46,979 nucleotides of DNA from an uncultured Ruminococcus sp. (GTDB lineage: Bacteria > Bacillota > Clostridia > Oscillospirales > Ruminococcaceae): assembly GCA_910579835.1 (NCBI GenBank), contig CAJTWQ010000012.1:1-46979 (forward strand). The letters run 5' to 3'. How positions within the stretch are numbered: the first letter of the stretch is position 1; each line of letters starts with the position of its first letter. The notes under the pieces were generated by a model. That model saw nothing but the letters and a program-made list of their open reading frames with translations. It made no database searches and was not told the DNA's origin. This document shows positions 1 through 8,131 of the stretch, piece after piece. The position numbers and the translations under genes were made by a program.

Positions 1-590
1 ACAGGCATTGCAAGCGCTCCTTCACAGAAATCCGCATACACATTCAGCATACGCTCTGTTTCCTCAACAGCCTCTTCAGCAGTAGCATGAATGGTATGTC
101 CCTCCTGCCAGAGAAATTCCCTTGAACGGAGGAAAGGACGAGTCGTCTTTTCCCATCTTACAACGCTTACCCACTGGTTGTACAGCTTAGGCAGATCTCT
201 GTACGAATGAACTATATTTGCATAGTGCTCGCAGAAAAGCGTTTCGGATGTAGGACGGACGCAAAGCCTGTCCTCTAACTTTTCGCTTCCGCCGTGAGTC
301 ACCCATGCAACTTCCGGGGCAAATCCCTCAACATGATCCTTTTCCTTCTGAAGAAGGCTTTCGGGAATAAACATAGGCATGCAAACATTTTCATGCCCTG
401 TCTCCTTGAACATACCGTCAAGAATACGCTGAATATTCTCCCATATAGCGTATCCGTAGGGACGGATAACCATGCATCCCTTAACGCTGGTATACTCCAC
501 AAGCTCCGCCTTTTTGCATATATCCGTATACCACTGTGCGAAATCTTCGTCCATTGACGTAATTTCTGTAACCTTTTTTTCCTTAGCCAT
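1..590 (-). CDS. proS: Prolyl-tRNA synthetase, N-terminal part (cut by window edge)
   Basis: Charges tRNA-Pro with proline in the cytoplasm. The reading frame opens at ATG 590-588 and runs off the window at base 1, so only about 196 N-terminal residues are present. The protein begins MAKEKKVTEITSMDEDF. It carries the class II core: CMVIRPYGYAIWENIQ, the motif-2 stretch RPTSETLFCEHY, then VVRWEKTTRPFLRSREFLWQ with the conserved REFLWQEGHT. The absence of the long bacterial N-terminal arrangement and the early IRPYG motif indicate the short archaeal/eukaryote-type ProS that is common in Clostridia. The start is supported by a GCGAGG ribosome site about nine bases upstream. The gene follows the FakA-like gene by 16 bases, so the two are probably co-transcribed. 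Identity is secure; the C-terminal anticodon-binding part lies outside the window. Confidence 0.93.
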   Translation of the reverse strand, partial: MAKEKKVTEITSMDEDFAQWYTDICKKAELVEYTSVKGCMVIRPYGYAIWENIQRILDGMFKETGHENVCMPMFIPESLLQKEKDHVEGFAPEVAWVTHGGSEKLEDRLCVRPTSETLFCEHYANIVHSYRDLPKLYNQWVSVVRWEKTTRPFLRSREFLWQEGHTIHATAEEAVEETERMLNVYADFCEGALAMP

Positions 591-606
591 TTTTATTTAC
601 CTCGCT

Positions 607-2265
607 TTATTCAACTGAAATAATATAGTAATACACCGGCTGTCCGCCGTTTACAAGCATAACGTCTATCTTGTCGCTTACTTTTGACTGAATAGTACGG
701 CGAAGCTCCTCGGCATTCTGCTCGGTAACGTCCGCGCCGTAGATCAAAGTAACATAGCTTGCGTCGCCTTTAGCCAGCTTCTTTGTCAGCTTGATAGCCG
801 CCTTGTTAATATCCCTCTCCGTAAATGAAAGCTTGCCGTTGTCAAGAGCAAGGATCTCGCCCTCCCTGATCTGTCTGCCCTCAAACTCCGAATCTCTTGC
901 CGCAAAGGTGATAAGTCCCGTAGCTACCTTTTCAAAAGCCTTTGTCATATTCAAACGGTTATCAGAAAGGCTCTGTGATTCGTCAAAGGCAAGCATTGCG
1001 GAAATACCCTGGGGAATAGTCCTTGTCTGAAGCACGCATACCTTTCTGTCCGCAAGCCTTACGGCCTGTTCCGCAGCCATAATGATATTCTTGTTGTTCG
1101 GAAGAACAAAAACCGTCTTTGCCGGCGTTTTCATTATTGCTCTGAGAATGTCGTCCGTAGAAGGGTTCATCGTCTGACCGCCCTTTACCACAACGTCTGC
1201 TCCCAAGTCGGTAAACATTGCCTCCAGCCCATGACCGGCGGCAACGGCAACAAAGCCGAAATCCTTTTCCTGTTCCGCAGGAGTAAAGCCCTCCTCCTCG
1301 GCAGTCTGAGCTTCTTTGACTTTATTTTCATGCTGCAAACGCATATTCTCAATCTTGGGCTTGGGATCGTTGATAAAGCAGCCAAATTCAAGCCCTTTTT
1401 GCAGTGCGTTTCCGGGATTGTCAGTATGAACATGAACTTTGATTATCTCCTCATCGTCAACCACAACAACGCAGTCACCGATAGTCTCAAGATATGCGCG
1501 AAGCATAAAAACATCGGGACAATCCTTTTTCTTTTCCACCATAAATTCGGTACAATATGTATAATTGATCTCGTCGTCATATTCACTGACGGCAGTACGG
1601 AAAGAATCGGCATCACCGGTGTTATCCGACGGCTGATCTTCTGATTCAGCAATTGCTCCGCCCTCAAAAACGGAGGTCATAGCACGGAAGATTATAACCA
1701 GACCTTTTCCACCGGCATCCACAACTCCCGCTTTCTTCAGCTGAGGCAGCATTTCAGTAGTTTTTGCAAGAGTTTCTTCCGCCTCACTGCACACGGCGTT
1801 CCAGAACATTACCGTATCATTGGTAGAAAGCGCCGTTTCCTTTGCCTTTTCCGCAGCGGCTCTGACAACGGTGAGAATAGTTCCCTCGGCCGGCTTCATA
1901 ACAGCCTTGTATGCGGCCTCAACGCCAAGATTCAAAGCGTTTGCAAAATCCTCGCAGCCTGCTTCGGTACATTCTTCAAGCCCCTTGGCAAAGCCTCTGA
2001 ATATTAGAGACAGTATAACTCCTGAATTTCCACGTGCTCCTCTTAAAAAAGCTGAAGCAGTGGTTTTTGCTACCTGATTAACCGGTGTATCATCGCCGAG
2101 GCGTTTCAGTTCGGCAATAGAATTTCCTATGGTCATGGACATATTAGTACCGGTATCTCCGTCCGGAACAGGGTAAACGTTAAGCTCGTCTACCTCCCGT
2201 TTTCTGTTGTTTATAGTTATTGCCGCCGATATAACGGCGTCCCTTAATACAGATCCTTTTATCAA
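607..2265 (-). CDS. fakA: DAK2/FakA-like fatty acid kinase catalytic subunit (YloV family)
   Basis: Predicted cytoplasmic kinase subunit that phosphorylates FakB-bound fatty acids; family members work with a separate DegV-type FakB protein, which is not in this window. The N-terminal DhaL/DAK2 domain (about residues 1-190) contains NVYPVPDGDTGTNM, the nucleotide/metal-binding loop, and the later RGARGNSGVILSLIFRGF and VDAGGKGLVIIF motifs. The C-terminal half, with HVHTDNPGNALQKGLEFG, is the FakA middle and C-terminal region. I place the start at TTG 2265, because GGAGG sits seven bases upstream and the protein then begins IKGSVLRDAVISA, as family members do. An in-frame ATG at 2280 and an upstream ATG at 2307 are poorer choices, and the latter overlaps the Asp23 gene. 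This is about 552 residues, normal for the family. The synteny with an Asp23-type gene matches yloU-yloV of Bacillus. Confidence 0.88.
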   Translation of the reverse strand: MIKGSVLRDAVISAAITINNRKREVDELNVYPVPDGDTGTNMSMTIGNSIAELKRLGDDTPVNQVAKTTASAFLRGARGNSGVILSLIFRGFAKGLEECTEAGCEDFANALNLGVEAAYKAVMKPAEGTILTVVRAAAEKAKETALSTNDTVMFWNAVCSEAEETLAKTTEMLPQLKKAGVVDAGGKGLVIIFRAMTSVFEGGAIAESEDQPSDNTGDADSFRTAVSEYDDEINYTYCTEFMVEKKKDCPDVFMLRAYLETIGDCVVVVDDEEIIKVHVHTDNPGNALQKGLEFGCFINDPKPKIENMRLQHENKVKEAQTAEEEGFTPAEQEKDFGFVAVAAGHGLEAMFTDLGADVVVKGGQTMNPSTDDILRAIMKTPAKTVFVLPNNKNIIMAAEQAVRLADRKVCVLQTRTIPQGISAMLAFDESQSLSDNRLNMTKAFEKVATGLITFAARDSEFEGRQIREGEILALDNGKLSFTERDINKAAIKLTKKLAKGDASYVTLIYGADVTEQNAEELRRTIQSKVSDKIDVMLVNGGQPVYYYIISVE

Positions 2266-2290
2266 GTTTTTTTCCTCCATTATCCGGCAA

Positions 2291-2650
2291 CTATGGCTGC
2301 ATTTCATCTACAAATACATTAATTCTTTCCACAGGAACTCCTATAGCTTCTTCGACAGAAAAGGAGACGTTGTGGACAATGCTGCCGACAGCGGCAGAAA
2401 TATTAGTACCGTAACTCACAATTATATGCAGATCAATAACAAGACCGCCGTTCCTGCCGGTACGGACAGATACGCCGCTGCTGTTCCGGAATGCCCTGCC
2501 GAATGTCAGCGCAGACACTGCACGCTTAAAGGCGTTGACACCGGAAAGCCCGGAAACACCGAAGCAGTCTGTTACCGTATGACGGACAATATCAGTGATA
2601 TATCCATCCGATATTGTTATTTTTCCTATATGATTTTCAAATCCGACCAT
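2291..2650 (-). CDS. Asp23/Gls24 family protein (YloU-like)
   Basis: Small cytoplasmic protein (119 residues) of the alkaline-shock Asp23 family, whose members are linked to cell-envelope stress in Firmicutes; the biochemical role is not settled. The sequence shows the family pattern: an N-terminal GKITISDGYITDIVRHTV, a central glycine-rich stretch, then VIDLHIIVSYGTNISAAV and the C-terminal VNVFVDEM-like segment (here INVFVDEMQP). The start ATG at 2650 has AGGAGG a few bases upstream. It ends 25 bases before the chosen TTG start of the FakA-like gene, which fits a two- or three-gene operon with fakA and proS. Expression is expected from the promoter at 2683-2711. Confidence 0.88.
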   Translation of the reverse strand: MVGFENHIGKITISDGYITDIVRHTVTDCFGVSGLSGVNAFKRAVSALTFGRAFRNSSGVSVRTGRNGGLVIDLHIIVSYGTNISAAVGSIVHNVSFSVEEAIGVPVERINVFVDEMQP

Positions 2651-2682
2651 AGCGCTTCCTCCTATGAAATCACATCTATTAT

Positions 2683-2711
2683 ATTATATCATATTATTAT
2701 TGGGATTACAA
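2683..2711 (-). promoter_or_regulatory. Sigma-A type promoter of the Asp23-fakA-proS operon
   Basis: Read on the minus strand: -35 TTGTAA at 2711-2706, a 17-base spacer, and -10 TATAAT at 2688-2683, with a TG one base before the -10. It lies between the stop of the flippase gene and the Asp23 start, with room for a short leader carrying AGGAGG. Inferred from sequence match only. Confidence 0.7.
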
Positions 2712-2756
2712 GCGGTAAGAACGTGGTATTTTCAGCGTTACGCTTCTCTTTCCCCC

Positions 2757-3689
2757 TTACCTCTGACTCATTGTTCCCTTTCGCGCATACACCGCTCCGG
2801 CAGCATAAGCGAAAATGTCTGCAAGGGTCGAGGCAAGACGCGTTACCAATACAAAAAGGATTATCCGCTCCTGATATGCCTGACCACAGACAAATATCAT
2901 TACGCCCTCCCGAATACCGATTCCGCCGGGAGCGCCGGGAGTAACAAAACCGATTATCCACGCAAACATAAAAGCTCCCGTCAGCGCCGTAAGTTCCCCG
3001 ACAGATGCCGAACTGCCTACAACCAGCCGCAGGCAAACAAAGTACATGGCCGCAGAAAGTATATTGCTGACAAGATAGTAAAAAATTCCGGCAAAAAGAC
3101 TTTTTCTGTTTTCCGGCAGCAGCGCCTTGGAATAACGTAAAAGATATTCCTTGAGCTTATCACCGAATTTAAAACGGACAAATATAATTACCGCCGCAAG
3201 CAGAAAAATTCCGGCAGCTCCCGCAATGAGGATATTCTTTCCATATCTGCCCAAAAGATCAGCTATCCTGCCGCCAAGAAGCACAGCGGCGATAATTCCC
3301 GTCCAGAACACGCAAAACAGAATATCGAGAATGGTAGCGCACGCCACGTCAACATGACTTATGCTCATGTCAAATGCCAGCTTGTTCCGTCCTACATACT
3401 GAAAAACATTGCCGGGCAGATATTTATAAATGTTGGATTTGGTATACACAGGCATTGCAGCAGAAAAGGGAATTTTCTTGCCCGAAAGCGATCTTGTAAA
3501 TACCAGCCAGGGAACGCATCCCACGGCGATCAGCAGCGTCTGTACCGCTAAATTTATTCCGAAAGCTCCTATTACTGCCGGCGAACCCAGCTGCGACAAA
3601 TCGACATCCATATCGGCAATCTTTTTTATCAGGAAAGCAATTGCCGCTATCATAAGCAGATTTCCTGCAATTTTAGCAATTTTTTTCAT
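2757..3689 (-). CDS. UPF0104/LPG-synthase-TM-like integral membrane protein (candidate flippase)
   Basis: Polytopic membrane protein of 310 residues with about eight hydrophobic segments. The motifs KYLPGNVFQYVGR (about residues 90-102) and TPGAPGGIGIREG (about 250-262) are the family signatures of the transmembrane domain of lysylphosphatidylglycerol synthases and of UPF0104/AglD-type proteins. It has no C-terminal lysyl-transferase domain, so it is unlikely to be MprF. It is the last gene of the polysaccharide operon and overlaps the preceding glycosyltransferase gene by 17 bases, so translation is coupled. Proteins of this type commonly neighbour GT2 dolichol-phosphate-mannose-synthase-like enzymes, as here, and a role in moving a lipid-linked sugar across the membrane is a reasonable inference. 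No clear terminator follows it, so some read-through toward the Asp23 gene is possible. Confidence 0.78.
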   Translation of the reverse strand: MKKIAKIAGNLLMIAAIAFLIKKIADMDVDLSQLGSPAVIGAFGINLAVQTLLIAVGCVPWLVFTRSLSGKKIPFSAAMPVYTKSNIYKYLPGNVFQYVGRNKLAFDMSISHVDVACATILDILFCVFWTGIIAAVLLGGRIADLLGRYGKNILIAGAAGIFLLAAVIIFVRFKFGDKLKEYLLRYSKALLPENRKSLFAGIFYYLVSNILSAAMYFVCLRLVVGSSASVGELTALTGAFMFAWIIGFVTPGAPGGIGIREGVMIFVCGQAYQERIILFVLVTRLASTLADIFAYAAGAVYARKGTMSQR

Positions 3690-4686
3690 TTTCCGTTTCC
3701 TTTTTTATTCTGAGGATCATCTCCGCCAGAGCGACGGGATCTCCCATTTTGACAAAATATATTCCGTCCTGTTTATCGCTGTAAAGCTCGTGAGTCGCCA
3801 TGTTTTCCCCCAGTATCATAGGCTTGTTCATGGCGCGGTAGATGTACGCCTTACCAGGAATAGTCCTTTTCGCTTTCATTATATCGCTGCTGAAATGACC
3901 GGCAAGGCAAAGATCTGCATCCGCTATTCGCTCCGCAAGCTGCTCCTGAGGCAGCCAGTCAATATATTCAGTTATATTTTCGCCCTTTTTCGGATTATCC
4001 CCAAGAGGTCCGATAAATACAAAGCGCAGATTATTCTCGTATTTGAGAATATCTATCGCCTTGAGAATCACAGGAACGCCCTGCAAGGGCAGCACGCTTC
4101 CGAAGTAAAGCACCGTGAAAGCACCGTGCGAGGCTGCCTTTCGAGGATAGTATATGCTGCTGTCAGCTTCAAGATACAAGGTTATCATTTTTTCCGCAGG
4201 AAAACCAAATTCACGGCAGAAATACTCACCATGAGTATTGGTATCACAAATTGCCTTATCGACGCCCTTAAGAGTCCTTCTGTCGATACGGTGCAGAAGT
4301 TTACCGGCTATCCCGTTGGGACGGAACTTTTTTCTGTCGCAGCACAGAGTATCGTGCATAGAAATAAAGAAGTCGATCATCAGTGGTTTTTTCCTCAGTT
4401 TCATCCCGAAAACAGGCATAACGAGCTGGGGAGCAAATCCTAAAAAGGTCATGTCAAAGTCGTTCATATTTGCGCGCCAAAGCTCCCGGTATACATAAGA
4501 CAGCCGTTTGGGATAGCTCTTTGAAGGCGAGACTATTTCTGTCACCTCATTGCCGTTCTCACGCAGGATCCTTATCTCCTGAGTTATCCGCAGATAATCG
4601 GCGTTCTTCGTGGCTATATAGAGTATCCTCTTGTTTTTTATGTCACTCAGAGAGGTTATTTCTTTCAGTCTGTTCTTTTCTTTCAT
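3673..4686 (-). CDS. Glycosyltransferase, GT4-like
   Basis: Predicted cytoplasmic, GT-B fold, sugar-nucleotide-dependent glycosyltransferase of about 337 residues. The N-terminal half begins with a Rossmann-like KRILYIATKNADYLRITQ. The C-terminal donor domain has FTVLYFGSVLPLQGVPVILKAI-type spacing, FVFIGPLGDN, and a late acidic region (GENMATHELYSDKQDGIYF) that corresponds to the donor-binding end of GT4 enzymes. The classical E-x7-E motif is not clear, which lowers family certainty. I prefer ATG 4686 (MKEKNRLKEI), with GGTGAT upstream, over the GTG at 4695. Either start lies inside the preceding GT2 gene (44 to 53 base overlap), which is unusually long. The acceptor and sugar cannot be told from sequence. 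Confidence 0.75.
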   Translation of the reverse strand: MKEKNRLKEITSLSDIKNKRILYIATKNADYLRITQEIRILRENGNEVTEIVSPSKSYPKRLSYVYRELWRANMNDFDMTFLGFAPQLVMPVFGMKLRKKPLMIDFFISMHDTLCCDRKKFRPNGIAGKLLHRIDRRTLKGVDKAICDTNTHGEYFCREFGFPAEKMITLYLEADSSIYYPRKAASHGAFTVLYFGSVLPLQGVPVILKAIDILKYENNLRFVFIGPLGDNPKKGENITEYIDWLPQEQLAERIADADLCLAGHFSSDIMKAKRTIPGKAYIYRAMNKPMILGENMATHELYSDKQDGIYFVKMGDPVALAEMILRIKKETENEKNC

Positions 4687-5635
4687 TGTTATCACCGCCG
4701 CTGCATTCCATCTTTCTTACCCTGTACTGAACGTCTTCCAAAAGCTTTCTGTTCGCCGCTATGGTATCGCCCAGAAGTCCCATGTTTATGGTCTGGAAGC
4801 CCATCATAATAAAGATAGCCGTCAGAATGAGGGACTGTATATGTCCGTCGCCCTCTCCCATACCCATGAATATCAGGAAACGAACTCCCAGCACAAGGCC
4901 GATAAGCATGAGGATCGCTCCTATAGACATGAAGAATTTAAGAGGTTTATACATAACAAAGGAACGCGTGATAACGGTCGAAGAACGCTTCATATACCGC
5001 CACATACTGGAGAAAAGCCTTGACGGTCTTGTTTCGGGATTCGTCTTTATAGGCACGGATGTCATGGCGGTTTTGCTGTTGCCTGCCTGAATTATCGTTT
5101 CCAGTGTGTAGGTATATTCGTTGACAACATTAAGCCTGAGAGCCGCTTCTCTTGAATACGCCCTGAATCCGCTGGGAGCATCGGGAATCTCTGTTCCCGA
5201 TGCCACGCGGACCACCCAGCTTCCCAGATGCTGAAATTTCTTTTTCTTCCATGAAAAGTGCTCGGTCTGGTCAATGGGACGTTCACCGATAACTATATCC
5301 GCCTTTTCTTCTAAAATGGGGCGGACTATCTTTTCAATATCCGCACCGCAGTACTGGTTATCGGCATCAGTGTTTACGATTATATCCGCGCCAAGATGGA
5401 GACAGGCGTCAATACCTGCCATAAATCCCTTGGCAAGTCCTTTGTTCTGCTTGAAGTTCACAATATGGTGAAACCCCAGTTCCTTGGCCTTTGCGGCGGT
5501 ATTATCCTTGCTTCCGTCATTGATAATAAGATATTCTATGGTGTCAACGCCGTCGATATGCCTTGGCAGATCGTTGTATGCAAGTTCAAGAGTTTCCTCC
5601 TCATTGTAGCATGGTATCTGTATTATTAGTTTCAT
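4643..5635 (-). CDS. GT2 family polyprenyl-phosphate glycosyltransferase (GtrB/DPM1-like)
   Basis: Predicted to transfer a sugar from a nucleotide donor to undecaprenyl phosphate on the cytoplasmic face. The GT-A domain begins MKLIIQIPCYNEEETL, followed by EYLIINDGSKDNT and the NTDADNQY metal-binding DxD region (about residues 90-97). Two C-terminal membrane segments (about 240-262 and 275-298) give the GtrB/DPMS architecture. I chose ATG 5635 because GGGAG lies seven bases upstream; an in-frame GTG at 5653 overlaps the previous stop codon but lacks a ribosome site. The basic, acidic and polar tail after the last membrane segment overlaps the next gene. Located between a GT-C-like protein and a flippase-like protein, it fits a three-component extracytoplasmic glycosylation module. 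Family call is firm; the sugar is unknown. Confidence 0.87.
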   Translation of the reverse strand: MKLIIQIPCYNEEETLELAYNDLPRHIDGVDTIEYLIINDGSKDNTAAKAKELGFHHIVNFKQNKGLAKGFMAGIDACLHLGADIIVNTDADNQYCGADIEKIVRPILEEKADIVIGERPIDQTEHFSWKKKKFQHLGSWVVRVASGTEIPDAPSGFRAYSREAALRLNVVNEYTYTLETIIQAGNSKTAMTSVPIKTNPETRPSRLFSSMWRYMKRSSTVITRSFVMYKPLKFFMSIGAILMLIGLVLGVRFLIFMGMGEGDGHIQSLILTAIFIMMGFQTINMGLLGDTIAANRKLLEDVQYRVRKMECSGGDNNERKEQTERNNLSE

Positions 5636-5649
5636 ATATTTTCTCCCTT

Positions 5650-8115
5650 TCACGCTGTTTCTTCAAAGACCACAGATGCCAGAGGAATTCCCACCACACG
5701 ACTATCGTTGGGGTTGACATCGGAGGTATTCCACATATCGGTCTCAAAGCCGATTATGTTTTCACCTTCATTTACCAATTCTTCCGGAATATCAAAGACA
5801 ATTTTAGTACAGTTGTTTTCAGACGTTATGGCGGTAGTTCCCACAGGTCTGTCATTCATGTACATAGTCACGCTGAGCTCCTCGATATCGAGAAAATCAA
5901 ACGGAATGACCGTTCCGAAAGACAGCGTAGCCTTATAATCGGCAGGATAAAGCTTTCCGCGTATTTCCGCTTTCTTATGATCCGTCCAGCAGAAGCTGCC
6001 TTCAAGCCCGGAAAATCCTGTAAAATTGCTGTAATCCTTTGACGCCTCATAGACAAGCTTGTACTTTTCGTAGGAGTATACATAAATATCGTCCTGAACC
6101 TCCATATATTTAAGGGACATGGGCACAAAATCTCCCGTATTGTGGCCGTCATCTTCTGAATGATTAACCACGTTTTTGTAGCAGATAACAAAATCATCTT
6201 CCGACAGTTCCTTGTCCGATATGCAGAACACTCTGCCATATCTGCCTTTAAGTTTCATGAGCTGCTCCGTATTTGATTCGTTGAGAGGATAAACGTCTGC
6301 ACCTGTAATAGTCCTCAGCGGCAGCCACAGCTCAGGGCAGTATTTACTGCACAGAACAACGCAGTCTTCTCTATCTACTAAGTCAATTACATCCTCCAGT
6401 ACGCTCCACTCCATGCGTGTATCGTCCTTTGCCTCTTTCTGCCAGCGTATAAACGGAACATTTATTGCAATACTCAGTGCGGCAGCAGGGTACATTATCC
6501 GTCCGCCCATTCTGTCAAGAGACAGCGCGGCAAAGATGACCGCAATAGGGATAAACGGCGCAAGATAACGTGAATAATAGTAATAATACTGTATTTCCGT
6601 ACGCAAAAACGCCGAGTAAACCAGCACGCAGTAGAAAAACATCACAAAGATCACGAGGCGTGAATTCTTCTGAATGAAATGCCCAGTGCTGAACAGAGCA
6701 AGAACGCCGCCCAAAGCAACAAATACCAATCCTGCGTTCACGCCGAATCCGAGAATGGCCGCATGGCTTGCCTCGTCCCATGAATCATATTTCTTCAGCA
6801 TATTGACTATTATCACCAACATAGGGAGTATAAGCAAAGCCGCCGCAAATATTTTGAACCAACGGCTTTCTGAAAGCTTTTTGCTGAATTTTGCAGCCCG
6901 GAAATCCTTATTTGTCCGTGAGACAATGAATACAAATCCGCAGGAAATAATGATAAGTCCAACAGAAACCGCCGTTATCACTTTGGTAAGATTGACTACG
7001 TTAATTCCTCCCACAAAGATATCACGATAATTGTTCATGGTGTACATAGGCTGTACCTGTTTCATCATGAAAAAGCTTGCAAGATATCCTGCCGTCACCG
7101 CCGGAGTAAGGAGCGCATACTGCTTTTCTCTGGTAAAGACGTACATTCCGCCGTAAATCATTATAAAAAGGGGAAGCATAGTGAAAACAGAAACATGGTA
7201 GCAGCCAAACACCGCCGCGGGAATCACGGACAGCCATTTTTCACCCGGCCGCTCGTCATCGGTGATAAAATAAGCAAACGAGGTCATTATAACGGCAAGG
7301 AACATCTCTGTCAGCGTGGATTTCGCCACCCAGAGCACCACAGGAGCAAATGCGGCAAGTGTACAGGCGCATAGTCTTGAAGCCGGTTTAAGCCTGAGAT
7401 TGCGGCAGACATAATACACCAAAAAAATCATGAGCATGAAGAATATCGTTCCTATATCCGCCATGTTCTCAGCTCCGAAAAGCGTTCCCCACATGGCAAG
7501 CATGGCAGTATATGTGGGAATACCGTGGAAAATGCCCGATACGGGACTTACATCGTAGTCGTAGACCGTTTTGGGATAACTACGGCTCTGAATATCATAA
7601 CCGCCCAGCGACCATACCTTATATTCAAAGTGCGACTTGTCCTCCGGATCTTCCAGAAGATGATACTCTTCTATATCCTTCTGACGGGCATTGTCGTCAT
7701 ACATGAAATTCAGCGCCTGTATCTGATATACTCCCTGATCCTGCCCCATGCCAAAAATTTCATTTTTTACGGAAACAAAGGGCAGAGCGGCTATACATAC
7801 CGCCAAAGGAATAAGCATATTCTTCACAGAGAAATCAACATCGACAAGCTTTTTCAGACGAAACGGCTTTGACCTCCTAACAGAAACAACTGCGCCGAAT
7901 GCGGCAATATCCAGAACAAGAGCCGCTGCCGCTGCCCGAAAAAGGGAAAAACGGTCGATAACGAACAGAGCCATGCTTCCAAAAACATATGTGAAAAAGA
8001 AGAACGCCGTGCCCATTACGACAATCTCCGCAATATCTCTTTTCCGCAGCCATATACAGGCTGTTCCTACGGAAAATATTATACCCAATATGCATAAAAC
8101 TGTAAATGTGTTCAT
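5650..8115 (-). CDS. Large polytopic membrane protein, GT-C-like glycosyltransferase
   Basis: 821 residues. The first about 550 contain a dozen or more hydrophobic segments; the last about 250 are polar, rich in beta-strand-like sequence, and probably extracytoplasmic. In the first large loop, FGMGQDQGVYQIQAL places an Asp (D126) where GT-C enzymes such as the ArnT/PMT type carry their catalytic acidic residue. GT-C enzymes use lipid-phosphate sugars outside the membrane, which matches the GtrB-like gene directly downstream (3-base overlap at its upstream GTG, 14 bases to the likely ATG). The C-terminal tail (FDFLDIEELSVTMYMND and following) resembles a jelly-roll, possibly carbohydrate binding. 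The specific family was not recognised. It could instead be a polymerase or an unrelated membrane protein. ATG 8115 has GGGAG eleven bases upstream. Confidence 0.68.
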   Translation of the reverse strand: MNTFTVLCILGIIFSVGTACIWLRKRDIAEIVVMGTAFFFFTYVFGSMALFVIDRFSLFRAAAAALVLDIAAFGAVVSVRRSKPFRLKKLVDVDFSVKNMLIPLAVCIAALPFVSVKNEIFGMGQDQGVYQIQALNFMYDDNARQKDIEEYHLLEDPEDKSHFEYKVWSLGGYDIQSRSYPKTVYDYDVSPVSGIFHGIPTYTAMLAMWGTLFGAENMADIGTIFFMLMIFLVYYVCRNLRLKPASRLCACTLAAFAPVVLWVAKSTLTEMFLAVIMTSFAYFITDDERPGEKWLSVIPAAVFGCYHVSVFTMLPLFIMIYGGMYVFTREKQYALLTPAVTAGYLASFFMMKQVQPMYTMNNYRDIFVGGINVVNLTKVITAVSVGLIIISCGFVFIVSRTNKDFRAAKFSKKLSESRWFKIFAAALLILPMLVIIVNMLKKYDSWDEASHAAILGFGVNAGLVFVALGGVLALFSTGHFIQKNSRLVIFVMFFYCVLVYSAFLRTEIQYYYYYSRYLAPFIPIAVIFAALSLDRMGGRIMYPAAALSIAINVPFIRWQKEAKDDTRMEWSVLEDVIDLVDREDCVVLCSKYCPELWLPLRTITGADVYPLNESNTEQLMKLKGRYGRVFCISDKELSEDDFVICYKNVVNHSEDDGHNTGDFVPMSLKYMEVQDDIYVYSYEKYKLVYEASKDYSNFTGFSGLEGSFCWTDHKKAEIRGKLYPADYKATLSFGTVIPFDFLDIEELSVTMYMNDRPVGTTAITSENNCTKIVFDIPEELVNEGENIIGFETDMWNTSDVNPNDSRVVGIPLASVVFEETA

Positions 8116-8131
8116 ATAAAAATCTACTCCC

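Noticed and set aside
1231..1644. 137-residue plus-strand frame inside the FakA-like gene, and many similar antisense frames across the window
   Set aside because: They are shadows of well-supported minus-strand genes, with no motifs or ribosome sites of their own.
3430..4443. 337-residue plus-strand frame opposite the glycosyltransferase and flippase genes
   Set aside because: Antisense to two recognisable genes; its translation has no domain-like pattern.
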